Assembly (NCBI GenBank): GCA_028285185.1
Contig: JANQQD010000093.1
Coordinates: 1 to 46,124 of the forward strand
DNA: 46,124 nucleotides
DNA from: Anaerolineae bacterium
GTDB taxonomy: Bacteria > Pseudomonadota > Alphaproteobacteria > DSM-16000 > Inquilinaceae
Reading direction: 5' to 3'
This document shows positions 9,695 through 17,671 of the stretch, piece by piece. Every line of letters begins with the position of its first letter. The first letter of the stretch is position 1. Under the pieces are notes generated by a model, which worked only from the letters and a program-made list of their open reading frames with translations, was not told the DNA's origin and searched no databases. A program made the translations under genes and the position numbers.

Positions 9695-12136
9695 ATGTGC
9701 CTGGCGAAGCGCGCTGTGATCTTCACGGCTCTTGCGGCCTTCTTCGGCGCGTTGGGCTCAGCCTCGTCAAGCGAGAGTGAAAGCGAGCGGGGCGAGGGCG
9801 AACTGATGCTCCGCCAGATTTGGCAAGCGAGATACTGGGCCGCTGAGGCCGTCGACCTGACCGAAGCGGGAGACGCCGGCGCCGCGATCGCGTTGGCGCT
9901 TGCCGCAATGCCCCAGGCCAATCCCGAAGGCTGGCCCGACATCACCGATATCCCCGAGGTCCCGCGCGCCCTCTACGGCGCCCTTTTGGCGCGGCGGGAG
10001 GTCGCCGTGTTGCGGGGACATGAAGATGCCGTGACCTCCGTCAGCTTCTCGCTAGACGGGACGCGCATCTTGACCGTGTCGCGCGATGGCACGACGCGGC
10101 TTTGGGATGCGGCGAATGGAACTGAGATTGCAGTCCTGCGCGAAATCGGCGGCCGGGTGAGTTTCGCCCAATTCTCGCCGGACGGTGCGTCGGTGATCGC
10201 GCGTGCATCCGCCGGGACCGTGCTTGTCTGGAATGCGATGAACGGTACGGCGGTCGACAGACTGCCCGGCTCTGCGCGCGAAGGACGTGGCGGCCTCCTC
10301 TCGCCGGACGGCACGCGCATCCTCACCATGCCGCGGCTGTGGGACGTCGCGTCCGGCGAAGAGATCGGGACCCTTCATAACCATTCGGACGCCATCATGG
10401 GTGCCTGGTTCTCGCCGGATGGTAGCCGGATAATATCGTACGCCCGAGATGGCACCGCACGCCTGTGGGATGCTTCAAGCGGACGTCAAACCGCAAGCCT
10501 TGACCTTGAACCAAGCCATCACCTTCAAGGGTCCTTCCCAGTCTTTGCCGTTCTCTCGCCGGATGGCACCCGTGTCGCTACGACGAGGGAAAGCGACATG
10601 GCACAGATCTGGGATGCGGACAGTGGTGTGGTAACCACGGTGCTGCAGAGCGCGTACGGCATTCTGAGGCTAATCCGCTTCTCGCCGGACGGCACACGGG
10701 TGGCGGCGGTTTCCACTGATCGGAGTGTGCGCATCTGGGATACCGACAGCGGCGCTCTCGTCGCCGTTCTCCGGGGTCACGAGCGTACGGTGAAATCCAT
10801 CACCTTCTCCCAGGACGGTGGACAGCTCGTAACGACCTCCAACGACCGCACCGCCCGGCTGTGGGATGCGAATAGCGGCGAGGAGATCGCAACCTTGCGC
10901 GGCCACGAGGCACCCGTGCTGTCGGCCGCCTTCTCGCCGGACGGTGCACGGGTCGTCACGGTGTCCCGTGATCACACGGCCAGATTGTGGGATGCCATCG
11001 ACGGCGCAGAAATCTACAGCCGCAATGACCCCTATGTCGCGAACCGCGCTGTCCTGTCGCCGGATGGCGCACAGGTCGTCCAGATCTTCTGGGACGGATC
11101 GGCGCGGTTGTGGGACAGAGCCAGCGGGCGGATTGTCGCCGAGTTGACGGGCCACGACGACGACATCAGCTCCGTGGCCTTCTCACCCGATGGGACCCGG
11201 ATCGTGACCGCATCTGAAGACGGAACGGCATGGATCAGGAGCGCGTTTGACGGAACGGGGATCGCGATCCTGCGGGGCCACCAGGGGGGCGTCGTCTCTG
11301 CGGTCTTCTCGCCGGATGGCCAGCGCGTGCTCACAGCCTCACTCGATGGAACTGCACGGATTTGGGACGCACTTAGCGGTGCTGAGGTCTTGGCGCTACG
11401 CGGCCACGAAGAGGGGGTGCTGTCCGCTGTCTTCTCGCAGAACGACACACGCATTATGACGTGGTCTCGGGATGGTACGGCCCGGCTATGGGATGCAGCA
11501 AGTGGCGGCGAGATGGCGACGTTCCCGGGGCCCGGCGTTCTCTCCCCGGACGGAGGGTCGGTGGTGACTTACGCTGATCGCGCGGTACACCTTTGGGACA
11601 CGGCAAGCCGTACGGAGATCGCCGAACTGGATCTCGGCGATCTTCCGTTTCCCGCCCGTTTCTCACCCGACGGATCTCAGGTCGTCACGGTGTCCTTGGG
11701 AGACGCGGTGCAAGTGTGGGACGCCGGCACCGGATCCGAGGTCATGTCCCTACCGACCGGCGGCATCACGGCCAACAGTGCAGTTTTCTCGCCTGACGGC
11801 ACTCGGTTGGTGGTAGCGCACTGGGACGGCTCAGCGGGGCTGTGGGACGTGACGACCGGTATCGAGATCGGCGTGCTGAGGCGGGCAGCATCTGTCGGCC
11901 ATATCATCGATTTTATTAACTACAACTTCATCTCGACCTCGGGTTTCGCCACCTTTTCCGCGGATGGACGGTGGGTGCTGTCGAAGTCTACCTACGGCGC
12001 GCCACGCATATGGCCCCACTACCGCACCATGGACGAACTCTACGAGCGCGCTCGGGACGTGGTCGAGCAGCTTCAGCCGCTGAGCGACGCCGAAGCCTGC
12101 GCCTATCACCTGCGCGCAGAGGGCTGCGAACCCTAG
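9695..12136 (+). CDS. Exported WD40-repeat protein, array member 4
   Basis: An 813-residue protein and the last of the array. The in-frame upstream ATG at 9425 lies inside gene 3 and is rejected in favour of 9695, which has GGAG six bases upstream and gives a signal peptide (MCLAKR, hydrophobic core, LGSA) like members 2 and 3. It has 16 WD40 units on the member 1/3 plan: WDRASG at the end of unit 9 and shortened units 3 and 13. Unit 5 lacks VLGDGNE and unit 16 has a different insert (HIIDFINYNF). The tail WPHYRTMDELYERARDVVEQ and Cys-x8-Cys are conserved. The gene ends one base before the stop of the convergent MerR gene, so there is no room for a separate terminator. Confidence 0.92.
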   Translation: MCLAKRAVIFTALAAFFGALGSASSSESESERGEGELMLRQIWQARYWAAEAVDLTEAGDAGAAIALALAAMPQANPEGWPDITDIPEVPRALYGALLARREVAVLRGHEDAVTSVSFSLDGTRILTVSRDGTTRLWDAANGTEIAVLREIGGRVSFAQFSPDGASVIARASAGTVLVWNAMNGTAVDRLPGSAREGRGGLLSPDGTRILTMPRLWDVASGEEIGTLHNHSDAIMGAWFSPDGSRIISYARDGTARLWDASSGRQTASLDLEPSHHLQGSFPVFAVLSPDGTRVATTRESDMAQIWDADSGVVTTVLQSAYGILRLIRFSPDGTRVAAVSTDRSVRIWDTDSGALVAVLRGHERTVKSITFSQDGGQLVTTSNDRTARLWDANSGEEIATLRGHEAPVLSAAFSPDGARVVTVSRDHTARLWDAIDGAEIYSRNDPYVANRAVLSPDGAQVVQIFWDGSARLWDRASGRIVAELTGHDDDISSVAFSPDGTRIVTASEDGTAWIRSAFDGTGIAILRGHQGGVVSAVFSPDGQRVLTASLDGTARIWDALSGAEVLALRGHEEGVLSAVFSQNDTRIMTWSRDGTARLWDAASGGEMATFPGPGVLSPDGGSVVTYADRAVHLWDTASRTEIAELDLGDLPFPARFSPDGSQVVTVSLGDAVQVWDAGTGSEVMSLPTGGITANSAVFSPDGTRLVVAHWDGSAGLWDVTTGIEIGVLRRAASVGHIIDFINYNFISTSGFATFSADGRWVLSKSTYGAPRIWPHYRTMDELYERARDVVEQLQPLSDAEACAYHLRAEGCEP

Positions 12137-12137
12137 A

Positions 12138-12584
12138 TCAGTCCGCCAGCCGACGGTTGCCCGCCGCTGCGTGATCCTCCGCCAGGCAGTGGCTGTGGTC
12201 GGACAGCACCTCGATCACGCGGCAGTTGGCGATGCGACCGCCGCGGCAGCCCGCGACCATGCGCTCCAGCTCCGTCTTCAGCGCCGCCAGGGTGGATAGG
12301 CGGCGGTCGACCTCGGCCAGGTGGTGTCGCGCGATGCGGTCGGCATCCTCGCAAGCGTGCTCGGGGTCGTCGGCGAGCGCCAGCAGCTCGCGCACGGCGT
12401 CCAGCGAGAAACCCAGGTCGCGGCCGTGGCGGATGAAGACCAGGCGGTCGATATGCGCCTGGCCGTAGAGGCGCTGATTGCCCGCCGACCGCCCGGCTGC
12501 CGGCATCAGCCCGATCTGCTCGTAATAGCGGATCGTCTGCACCGTCGTCCCGCTGACGCGGGCCAGATGGCCGATCGTCACCAT
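12138..12584 (-). CDS. MerR-family metal-responsive regulator (Zn/Cd/Pb type)
   Basis: A 148-residue regulator. The start is placed at 12584 (MVTIGHLARVSG), the normal MerR N-terminus; the longer frame would cross the operator and the neighbouring gene. Residues 1-70 form the winged HTH (VSGTTVQTIRYYEQIGLMP), then a dimerisation helix and a C-terminal metal loop with CRGGRIANC (Cys-x7-Cys) and a further SHC, plus an upstream Cys in HACEDA. This resembles ZntR/CadR/PbrR sensors more than CueR. It is divergent from a cation diffusion facilitator across an ideal MerR operator, so it probably activates that exporter when metal binds. Its last codons lie in sequence resembling the WD40-array spacer. 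Confidence 0.88.
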   Translation of the reverse strand: MVTIGHLARVSGTTVQTIRYYEQIGLMPAAGRSAGNQRLYGQAHIDRLVFIRHGRDLGFSLDAVRELLALADDPEHACEDADRIARHHLAEVDRRLSTLAALKTELERMVAGCRGGRIANCRVIEVLSDHSHCLAEDHAAAGNRRLAD

Positions 12585-12601
12585 GGATCGAACCTTTCCT
12601 C

Positions 12602-12632
12602 TTGAACCTACAATCGCTGTAGGTCCCACATT
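12602..12632 (+). promoter_or_regulatory. MerR-type operator/promoter for the CDF gene
   Basis: A perfect 7-bp dyad, ACCTACA (12606-12612) and TGTAGGT (12618-12624) with a 5-nt centre, lies just downstream of a -35 TTGAAC (12602-12607). A weak -10 (CACATT, 12627-12632) gives a 19-bp spacer. The long spacer with the dyad between -35 and -10 is the hallmark of MerR-activated promoters; it faces the CDF gene. The regulator starts 18 bp to the left, so autoregulation is likely. Confidence 0.8.
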
Positions 12633-12684
12633 CAGGTCAGATGGGTGGACGCGCCGGTAACGGCAAGGGAGAGCGGCTATCGCC

Positions 12685-13332
12685 ATGTCCGGATGCGGGT
12701 GCAGCGGAAACGTAAAGTTCGAAGGGGTTTCGGCTTCCTATAAGCGCGTGCTGGTGATCATCATCGCGCTGAACGCGACCATGTTCGGGGTCGAGATGGT
12801 GGCCGGCATGGCCGCGGGCTCCATGGCGCTGAAGGCCGACGCGCTGGACTTCCTGGGCGACACGCTGACCTATGGGCTGAGCCTGTGGGTGATCGGCCGG
12901 TCTTTGCGCCTGCGCGCGACCGTGGCGGTGCTGAAGGGCGTGAGCCTGGCGCTGATGGGCGCCGGTGTGCTCGCGGCCACGGTGTGGCGTGTCTTTGTGC
13001 TGGGCGTGCCTGACGAAATGACCATGGGCGTCGTCGGCTTCCTGGCGCTCGCCGTCAATGTCGCCTGCGCACTGTTGCTGCTGCGGTACCGCGACGGGGA
13101 TGCCAACGTGCGCTCCGTGTGGCTGTGCAGCCGCAACGATGCCATCGGCAATGTCGCGGTGATCGTGGCCGCGCTGTCCGTGGGGGTCACTGCGACGGCG
13201 TGGCCGGACCTGATCGTGGCCGCCTTGATGTCCGCACTGTTCCTGCAGTCTTCCGTCAAGATCCTTCGCCAGGCCGCGGCGGAGCTGCGGTCGACCAGCC
13301 AGCGTGCGGCGGCCGAACCGGCATCCGTGTGA
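12685..13332 (+). CDS. Small cation diffusion facilitator (CDF) transporter
   Basis: A 215-residue inner-membrane protein with about six hydrophobic segments. The N-terminus carries a short Cys motif (SGCGCSG) that could bind metal. Metal-site segments are visible in TM2 (DALDFLGD, a DxxxD pattern) and TM5 (SRNDAIGN). It has no extended C-terminal cytoplasmic domain, unlike ZitB or YiiP (about 300 residues), and belongs to the short CDF-like cation transporters. It is preceded by GGGAGAG and by a MerR-type promoter. Efflux of Zn, Cd, Co or Pb driven by proton antiport is inferred from family and regulator; the exact ion cannot be read from sequence. Confidence 0.85.
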   Translation: MSGCGCSGNVKFEGVSASYKRVLVIIIALNATMFGVEMVAGMAAGSMALKADALDFLGDTLTYGLSLWVIGRSLRLRATVAVLKGVSLALMGAGVLAATVWRVFVLGVPDEMTMGVVGFLALAVNVACALLLLRYRDGDANVRSVWLCSRNDAIGNVAVIVAALSVGVTATAWPDLIVAALMSALFLQSSVKILRQAAAELRSTSQRAAAEPASV

Positions 13333-13547
13333 ACGCGAAGGCCGGTCCACAGGATTGCCACGATCCCGCGCCGGCTATCACGCTGATGCCGCAGTCTGCG
13401 CCCAGTTAGGGACCAGACCTGCCTGCCGCAGCCAATGCGGCCGGCTGACAGGGATCGTTTCGGTTCCGCGACTTTCTCACTGGACGCGCCGGACCGAATC
13501 TCCCATGTCTTTAAGGGTGTTGTCCGTTGTTGTGGGAGAGCCGCTCC

Positions 13548-14210
13548 ATGGCACAGCCTGTCTGTGCGATTGTGGGCGCCGGCCAGGGACTGGGCCGGGC
13601 ACTTGCCGAACGGTTCGGGCGTGAAGGGTTCACCATCGCCCTGGTGGGGCGAAGGCCGGAGGCACTGGCGAGCCTGGCCGAAGCCCTTGCAGACCAAGAG
13701 ATCGATGCCCATCCCTTCACGGCCGACGCCGGTGACCCGACCAGCCTCTTGGATGCGCTGGACGAGGTCAGGGCGGCGCTCGCCGCCCCGCAGGTGCTGA
13801 TCTACAATGCCGTAGCACTGCGCCAATCGCCGCCAGCCGCGCTTGCGTTCGACGACCTGATGGCAGATCTGAGCGTCAATGTCGGCGGTGCGTTGGTGGC
13901 GGCGCAGGCCGTGATCCCGCCGATGCGGGCTGCGCGGGTAGGCACGATCCTGTTCACCGGCGGGGGCTTCGCGTTCGAACCGCAGACGGACCTGGCGTCG
14001 CTGGGCGTCGGCAAGGCGGCGCTGCGCAATCTCACCTTCAGCCTCGCCAAGGAACTGGCCGCGGACGGCATCCATGTGGCGACCGTGACCATCGCCGGCA
14101 TGATCGAACCCGACAGCCCGTTCGATCCGGCCCGAATTGCCCGGATCTACTGGGCGCTCTACGCCCAGACGCCCGAGAATTGGGAGCGCGAGGTCATCTT
14201 CCGCGGCTGA
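13548..14210 (+). CDS. SDR-fold protein lacking the catalytic Tyr
   Basis: A 220-residue Rossmann-fold protein. The start is taken at 13548 because GGGAGAG (13534-13540) precedes it and it leads directly into the nucleotide-binding motif GAGQGLG. The SDR fold is clear: LVGRR after beta-2, YNAV in place of NNAG, and the helix preceding [16 protein letters not shown]. The usual Ser and the Tyr of YxxxK are absent: the sequence is LGVGK, with Leu where Tyr is expected and Lys kept, and TGGG where Ser is expected. It may be a non-classical or non-catalytic NAD(P)-binding protein. It lies upstream of argG with a 107-nt gap and shows no pathway link. Confidence 0.8.
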   Translation: MAQPVCAIVGAGQGLGRALAERFGREGFTIALVGRRPEALASLAEALADQEIDAHPFTADAGDPTSLLDALDEVRAALAAPQVLIYNAVALRQSPPAALAFDDLMADLSVNVGGALVAAQAVIPPMRAARVGTILFTGGGFAFEPQTDLASLGVGKAALRNLTFSLAKELAADGIHVATVTIAGMIEPDSPFDPARIARIYWALYAQTPENWEREVIFRG

Positions 14211-14317
14211 GGCGCTCGCTGCCGATTTGCCGCTTGGCTGCGCGGGTAACTGGTCTATTCTCGCCGCCCGATCCCAGGTGGATCGCGAGCCTCCCTTCAT
14301 CCGGAGAGAACGTGCAT

Positions 14318-15532
14318 ATGACGGGCGATGTGAAGCGCGTGGTGCTGGCCTATTCGGGCGGGCTGGACACGTCGGTGATCCTGCGCTGGCTGCAGGAGAT
14401 CTATGCCTGCGAGGTGATCACCTTTACCGCGGATCTGGGCCAGGGCGAAGAGGTGGAGCCCGCACGCCAGAAGGCGGAGCTGATGGGCGTGCGGCCGGAG
14501 CACATCTTCGTGGAAGACCTGCGCGAGACCTTTGTCCGCGACTTCGTCTTCCCCATGTTCCGCGCCAACGCGATCTATGAAGGCACCTATCTGCTCGGCA
14601 CCTCCATCGCTCGCCCGCTGATCGGCAAGCGCCTGATCGAGATCGCGCAGGAGACGGGCGCCGACGCCGTCTCCCACGGTGCCACGGGCAAGGGCAACGA
14701 CCAGGTGCGGTTTGAGCTGGCGTGCTATGCGCTGAACCCGGCGATCCGCGTGATCGCGCCGTGGCGGGAATGGGACCTGAACAGTCGCACGCGCCTGCTC
14801 GCCTGGGCGGAAGCGCGCCAGATCCCCATCAAGCGCGACAAGGGCGGCGAGCCGCCCTATTCCACGGACGCCAACCTTCTGCACATCTCCTACGAGGGCA
14901 AGGCGCTGGAAGACCCATGGGTCGAACCCGACGAGGAGATGTTCACCCGCACGGTGGCGCCCGAACAGGCGCCCGACAAGCCGACCTATGTGGAGATCGC
15001 TTTCGAGCGTGGCGATCCGGTGTCGGTCGATGGTCAGGCCCTGTCGCCGGCGGCTTTGTTGACGCGGCTGAACGAACTGGCCGGCGCAAACGGAGTTGGC
15101 CGCGCGGACATCGTTGAGAACCGCTTCGTCGGCATGAAAAGCCGCGGCGTCTACGAGACGCCGGGCGGCACCGTGCTGCACATCGCGCGCCGAGCCATGG
15201 AGAGCCTGACGCTGGACCGCAATGCGGGACATCTGAAGGACAGCCTGATGCCGCGCTATGCGGAGCTGATCTACAACGGCTTCTGGTTCGACCCCGAGCG
15301 CGAGGCCCTGCAGGCGCTGATCGACCGGACGCAGGAACGGGTCAGCGGCACGGTGCGGCTGAAGCTCTACAAGGGCTCCGCCATGGTGGTCGGCCGCAAG
15401 AGCCCGCACAGCCTCTATTCCACCGAGCACGTGACGTTCGAGGAAGATGCCGTCTACGACCAGCGCGACGCCGAGGGCTTTATCAAGCTGAATGCGCTGC
15501 GCCTGCGCCTGGGCGCGCGGGCAGGGGGATAG
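14318..15532 (+). CDS. argG: Argininosuccinate synthase
   Basis: A 404-residue cytoplasmic enzyme that condenses citrulline and aspartate using ATP to give argininosuccinate, the penultimate step of arginine biosynthesis. The ATP-pyrophosphatase motif AYSGGLDTS lies at about residues 11-19; further family signatures are [27 protein letters not shown] and the C-terminal [11 protein letters not shown]. The start at 14318 is preceded by GGAGAG (14303-14308); the longer frame from 14180 runs into the SDR gene and is rejected. The length matches the bacterial family. argH is not in this window. Confidence 0.96.
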   Translation: MTGDVKRVVLAYSGGLDTSVILRWLQEIYACEVITFTADLGQGEEVEPARQKAELMGVRPEHIFVEDLRETFVRDFVFPMFRANAIYEGTYLLGTSIARPLIGKRLIEIAQETGADAVSHGATGKGNDQVRFELACYALNPAIRVIAPWREWDLNSRTRLLAWAEARQIPIKRDKGGEPPYSTDANLLHISYEGKALEDPWVEPDEEMFTRTVAPEQAPDKPTYVEIAFERGDPVSVDGQALSPAALLTRLNELAGANGVGRADIVENRFVGMKSRGVYETPGGTVLHIARRAMESLTLDRNAGHLKDSLMPRYAELIYNGFWFDPEREALQALIDRTQERVSGTVRLKLYKGSAMVVGRKSPHSLYSTEHVTFEEDAVYDQRDAEGFIKLNALRLRLGARAGG

Positions 15533-15561
15533 ACGGCGTTACGTCGCGGGCGCGCGGGGAT

Positions 15562-15648
15562 GTCGGGTTTCGCTTCGCTCTACCCGACCTACGTCGCGCC
15601 GACCATGGGCCGCGCGTAGGTCGGGTAGAGGCGTAGCCGAAATCCGAC
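15562..15648. repeat. Long imperfect inverted repeat between convergent genes
   Basis: The left arm (15562-15593) and the right arm (15615-15648) are imperfect reverse complements over about 32-34 nt, separated by 21 nt. The inner 14 bases (TACCCGACCTACG side) match perfectly, while the outer parts have a two-base indel and a few mismatches. The GTAGGTCGGGTAG core resembles repetitive extragenic elements common in proteobacteria. It occupies almost all of the 118-nt gap between argG and the flotillin gene and could form a large hairpin in transcripts from either side, so it probably also works as a bidirectional terminator. Confidence 0.75.
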
Positions 15649-15650
15649 GG

Positions 15651-17414
15651 TCACCCGGCCTTCGTGTCCGGTGCCGGCTTGGTGTCTCCACCGGCATCGG
15701 GCTCGCCGCCATTTCCGGACGCGCTTCCCAGCGCCGCCGTCAATGCACCGAGATCCGTGCCGCTGAGGCCGATATCCTTCAAGAGCGCGTCGATCAGCGG
15801 AGCCTGGCTGCGGTAGCGCAGGGCCGAGGCAACGACCTGATCGGCCAGGTTGCCGGGCGCAGCGGCGCCGTTGCTGTGCTCTGCAGCTCGGCCATTGCCG
15901 CCGCCGATGCCATCGACCTGCAGGATCTTGATGCCGTCAATCTTCTCCATCGGCCGGACGCTTTCGGCGATGATCTGCGGCATGTGCTCCAGCAAGGCCA
16001 AGCGCAGGCGCAGCGCGATGATGTCTTCGCTCAGCACGTTGTCCGCTTCGTTCAGCGCCCGTTTACCGGTGGCGTCGATGGCGTAGCGCACCTCTGCTGC
16101 GGCGGCGCGCAACTTCTCCGCCTCGCTTTCGCCTTCGGCTTCGATCCTCTGCTTGTCGGCCCTGGCGTTGGATAGCGTGCGGACGGCCTCGGCTTCGTCT
16201 TCCGCGGCCTGCTTCTCGGCATCCGCCGCCACCATGCGGCCGATGGCTTCCCGTTCGGCGATCTTGCGCGCCTCGACCAGCTCGATCGCCTTCTGACGCT
16301 CGGCGATCTCGCTCTCCCGCACCGTGCGCACCTGCTCTTCCGCCTTCACGGCCTGCGCCCGCGCTGCGTTCGCCTCGGCTTCGGCGTGGCTCTGATCGCG
16401 CGACTTCTCAGCGACGGCGACGGCGCGCTCCTGCTCGGCCAGTTCCAGCGACTTGCGCTTCTCGATCTCGGCGATCTCAAGCGACCGTTCCTTGCCGATG
16501 CGTTCGTTCTCGATATCGCGCTCCGCCTGCACTTCCGACTGCTGGACCTCGAGCCGGGCGGCGATACGTGCCTTCTCTGATGTGCGTTCGCCATCGGCCT
16601 CGCGCTCCGCGATTTCCGCCTGGGTCGACGCGCGTCGGGTTGCGATCTCCTGCTCCTGCTCCAGCTTGGCGTATTCCTCATCGCGTGTGAGGCCAAGGCG
16701 CAGGCGTTCCGCCTCCAGGTTCTTCTGCTTGATGGCGACTTCCGCGTCCTGCTCGATCTCGTTGCGGCGGCGGCGCTTTTCCTCGATCTCGCTGGTCAGG
16801 CGCGTCAGGCCGGCGGCGTCGAAGGCGTTGTCGGGGTTGAAGTACTCGCGGTTGGTCTGGTCGAGGCCGGTCAGCGAAACCGATTCCAGTTCCAGACCGT
16901 TCTTCAGAAGGTCTTCGGTGACGGCCAACTGCACTTTCTGCACGAAGCTGACGCGCTGCTCATGCAGCTCTTCCATCGTCATCTCGGCGGCGACTGCACG
17001 CAACGCGTCGACGAACTTGCCTTCCACCAGCTCTTTGAGCTGGTCCGGCGCCATCGTCTTCATGCCCAGGGTCTGTGCGGCGTTGGCGATGCTCTCCTTC
17101 GTCGGCTGGACGCGGACATAGAATTCGGCCGTGACGTCGACGCGCATCCGGTCGCGGGTGATCAACGCCTGCTCGTTCGGCCGGCGGACCTCCAGCCGGA
17201 GCGTGTTCATGTTGACGGGAATAATGTCGTGGAACACAGGCAGCTGGATGGCGCCACCGTCCACGATCACCTTCTGCCCGCCAAAACCGGTGCGAACATA
17301 GGCGATCTCTTTCGATGCCTTGCGGTAAAGCCGGGCGATGATCATCCCGACGGTGAAGATCGCCACCAGCGCCAGGACGACGATGATGATGATTCCGATA
17401 AGGCTGTCGGTCAC
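15651..17414 (-). CDS. yqiK: Flotillin-family (SPFH/PHB) membrane protein, YqiK-like
   Basis: A 587-residue protein starting with GTG at 17414, preceded by GGAGG. An N-terminal membrane anchor (about residues 5-28) is followed by an SPFH/PHB domain (about 35-230: EVRRPNEQALITRDRMRVDVTAEFYVRV). A long charged, Ala/Glu-rich coiled coil covers roughly 240-480, and the end is a low-complexity Gly/Asp/Pro tail. Flotillins oligomerise at the cytoplasmic membrane and organise ordered microdomains. With the upstream NfeD-like gene this is the yqiJ-yqiK arrangement of E. coli, often implicated in envelope stress and membrane fluidity. The two genes are separated here by a small duplicate of this gene's own N-terminus. 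Confidence 0.92.
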   Translation of the reverse strand: MTDSLIGIIIIVVLALVAIFTVGMIIARLYRKASKEIAYVRTGFGGQKVIVDGGAIQLPVFHDIIPVNMNTLRLEVRRPNEQALITRDRMRVDVTAEFYVRVQPTKESIANAAQTLGMKTMAPDQLKELVEGKFVDALRAVAAEMTMEELHEQRVSFVQKVQLAVTEDLLKNGLELESVSLTGLDQTNREYFNPDNAFDAAGLTRLTSEIEEKRRRRNEIEQDAEVAIKQKNLEAERLRLGLTRDEEYAKLEQEQEIATRRASTQAEIAEREADGERTSEKARIAARLEVQQSEVQAERDIENERIGKERSLEIAEIEKRKSLELAEQERAVAVAEKSRDQSHAEAEANAARAQAVKAEEQVRTVRESEIAERQKAIELVEARKIAEREAIGRMVAADAEKQAAEDEAEAVRTLSNARADKQRIEAEGESEAEKLRAAAAEVRYAIDATGKRALNEADNVLSEDIIALRLRLALLEHMPQIIAESVRPMEKIDGIKILQVDGIGGGNGRAAEHSNGAAAPGNLADQVVASALRYRSQAPLIDALLKDIGLSGTDLGALTAALGSASGNGGEPDAGGDTKPAPDTKAG

Positions 17415-17458
17415 AGGTTTCTGGCCTCCAGGTTCAGTGTTGTTGGCAGAATCTAGGA

Positions 17459-17629
17459 CTAAGGTCCTGCTTTGAAGATGAAGGTCACGCTCTGGCCTTT
17501 CGAGCCAGTGCGCTGATAAGCGACCTCTACGGCTGCCCTACGGCATCGCCAGACGAAGATCGTTCCCGCAGTCAGCATCGCTGCCAAGGCCACAGCGATG
17601 ATGACGATGTCGACAAGACTGTCGGTCAC
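17459..17629 (-). CDS. 56-residue mini-paralogue of the flotillin N-terminus
   Basis: A short frame opening with GTG at 17629 and ending with TAG at 17459-17461. Its translation begins VTDSLVDIVIIAVALAAM, continues with a membrane segment, then RRAAVEVAYQRTGSKGQ, and ends FKAGP. This parallels the first about 50 residues of the adjacent flotillin (MTDSLIGIIIIVV ... RKASKEIAYVRTGFGGQK) at roughly half the positions. The leader before each GTG is also duplicated: GGAGGCCAGAAACC precedes both. It holds only the membrane anchor and the first strand of the SPFH domain. It may be a real small membrane protein that interacts with the flotillin, or a partial-duplication remnant; the open frame and the kept ribosome binding site favour expression. 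Confidence 0.6.
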   Translation of the reverse strand: MTDSLVDIVIIAVALAAMLTAGTIFVWRCRRAAVEVAYQRTGSKGQSVTFIFKAGP

Positions 17630-17671
17630 GGGTTTCTGGCCTCCTTGTTCGTTGGGTCGGGCGACGTCCGC

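Noticed and set aside
1946..12136. Regular DNA periodicity of about 126 nt, reminiscent of a satellite or CRISPR-like array
   Set aside because: The period equals 42 codons and follows the WD40 protein units; the repeats are coding and diverged, not identical spacer-separated repeats.
12870..14300. Minus-strand open frame of 476 codons
   Set aside because: Covers the complement of the CDF and SDR genes; low-complexity translation.
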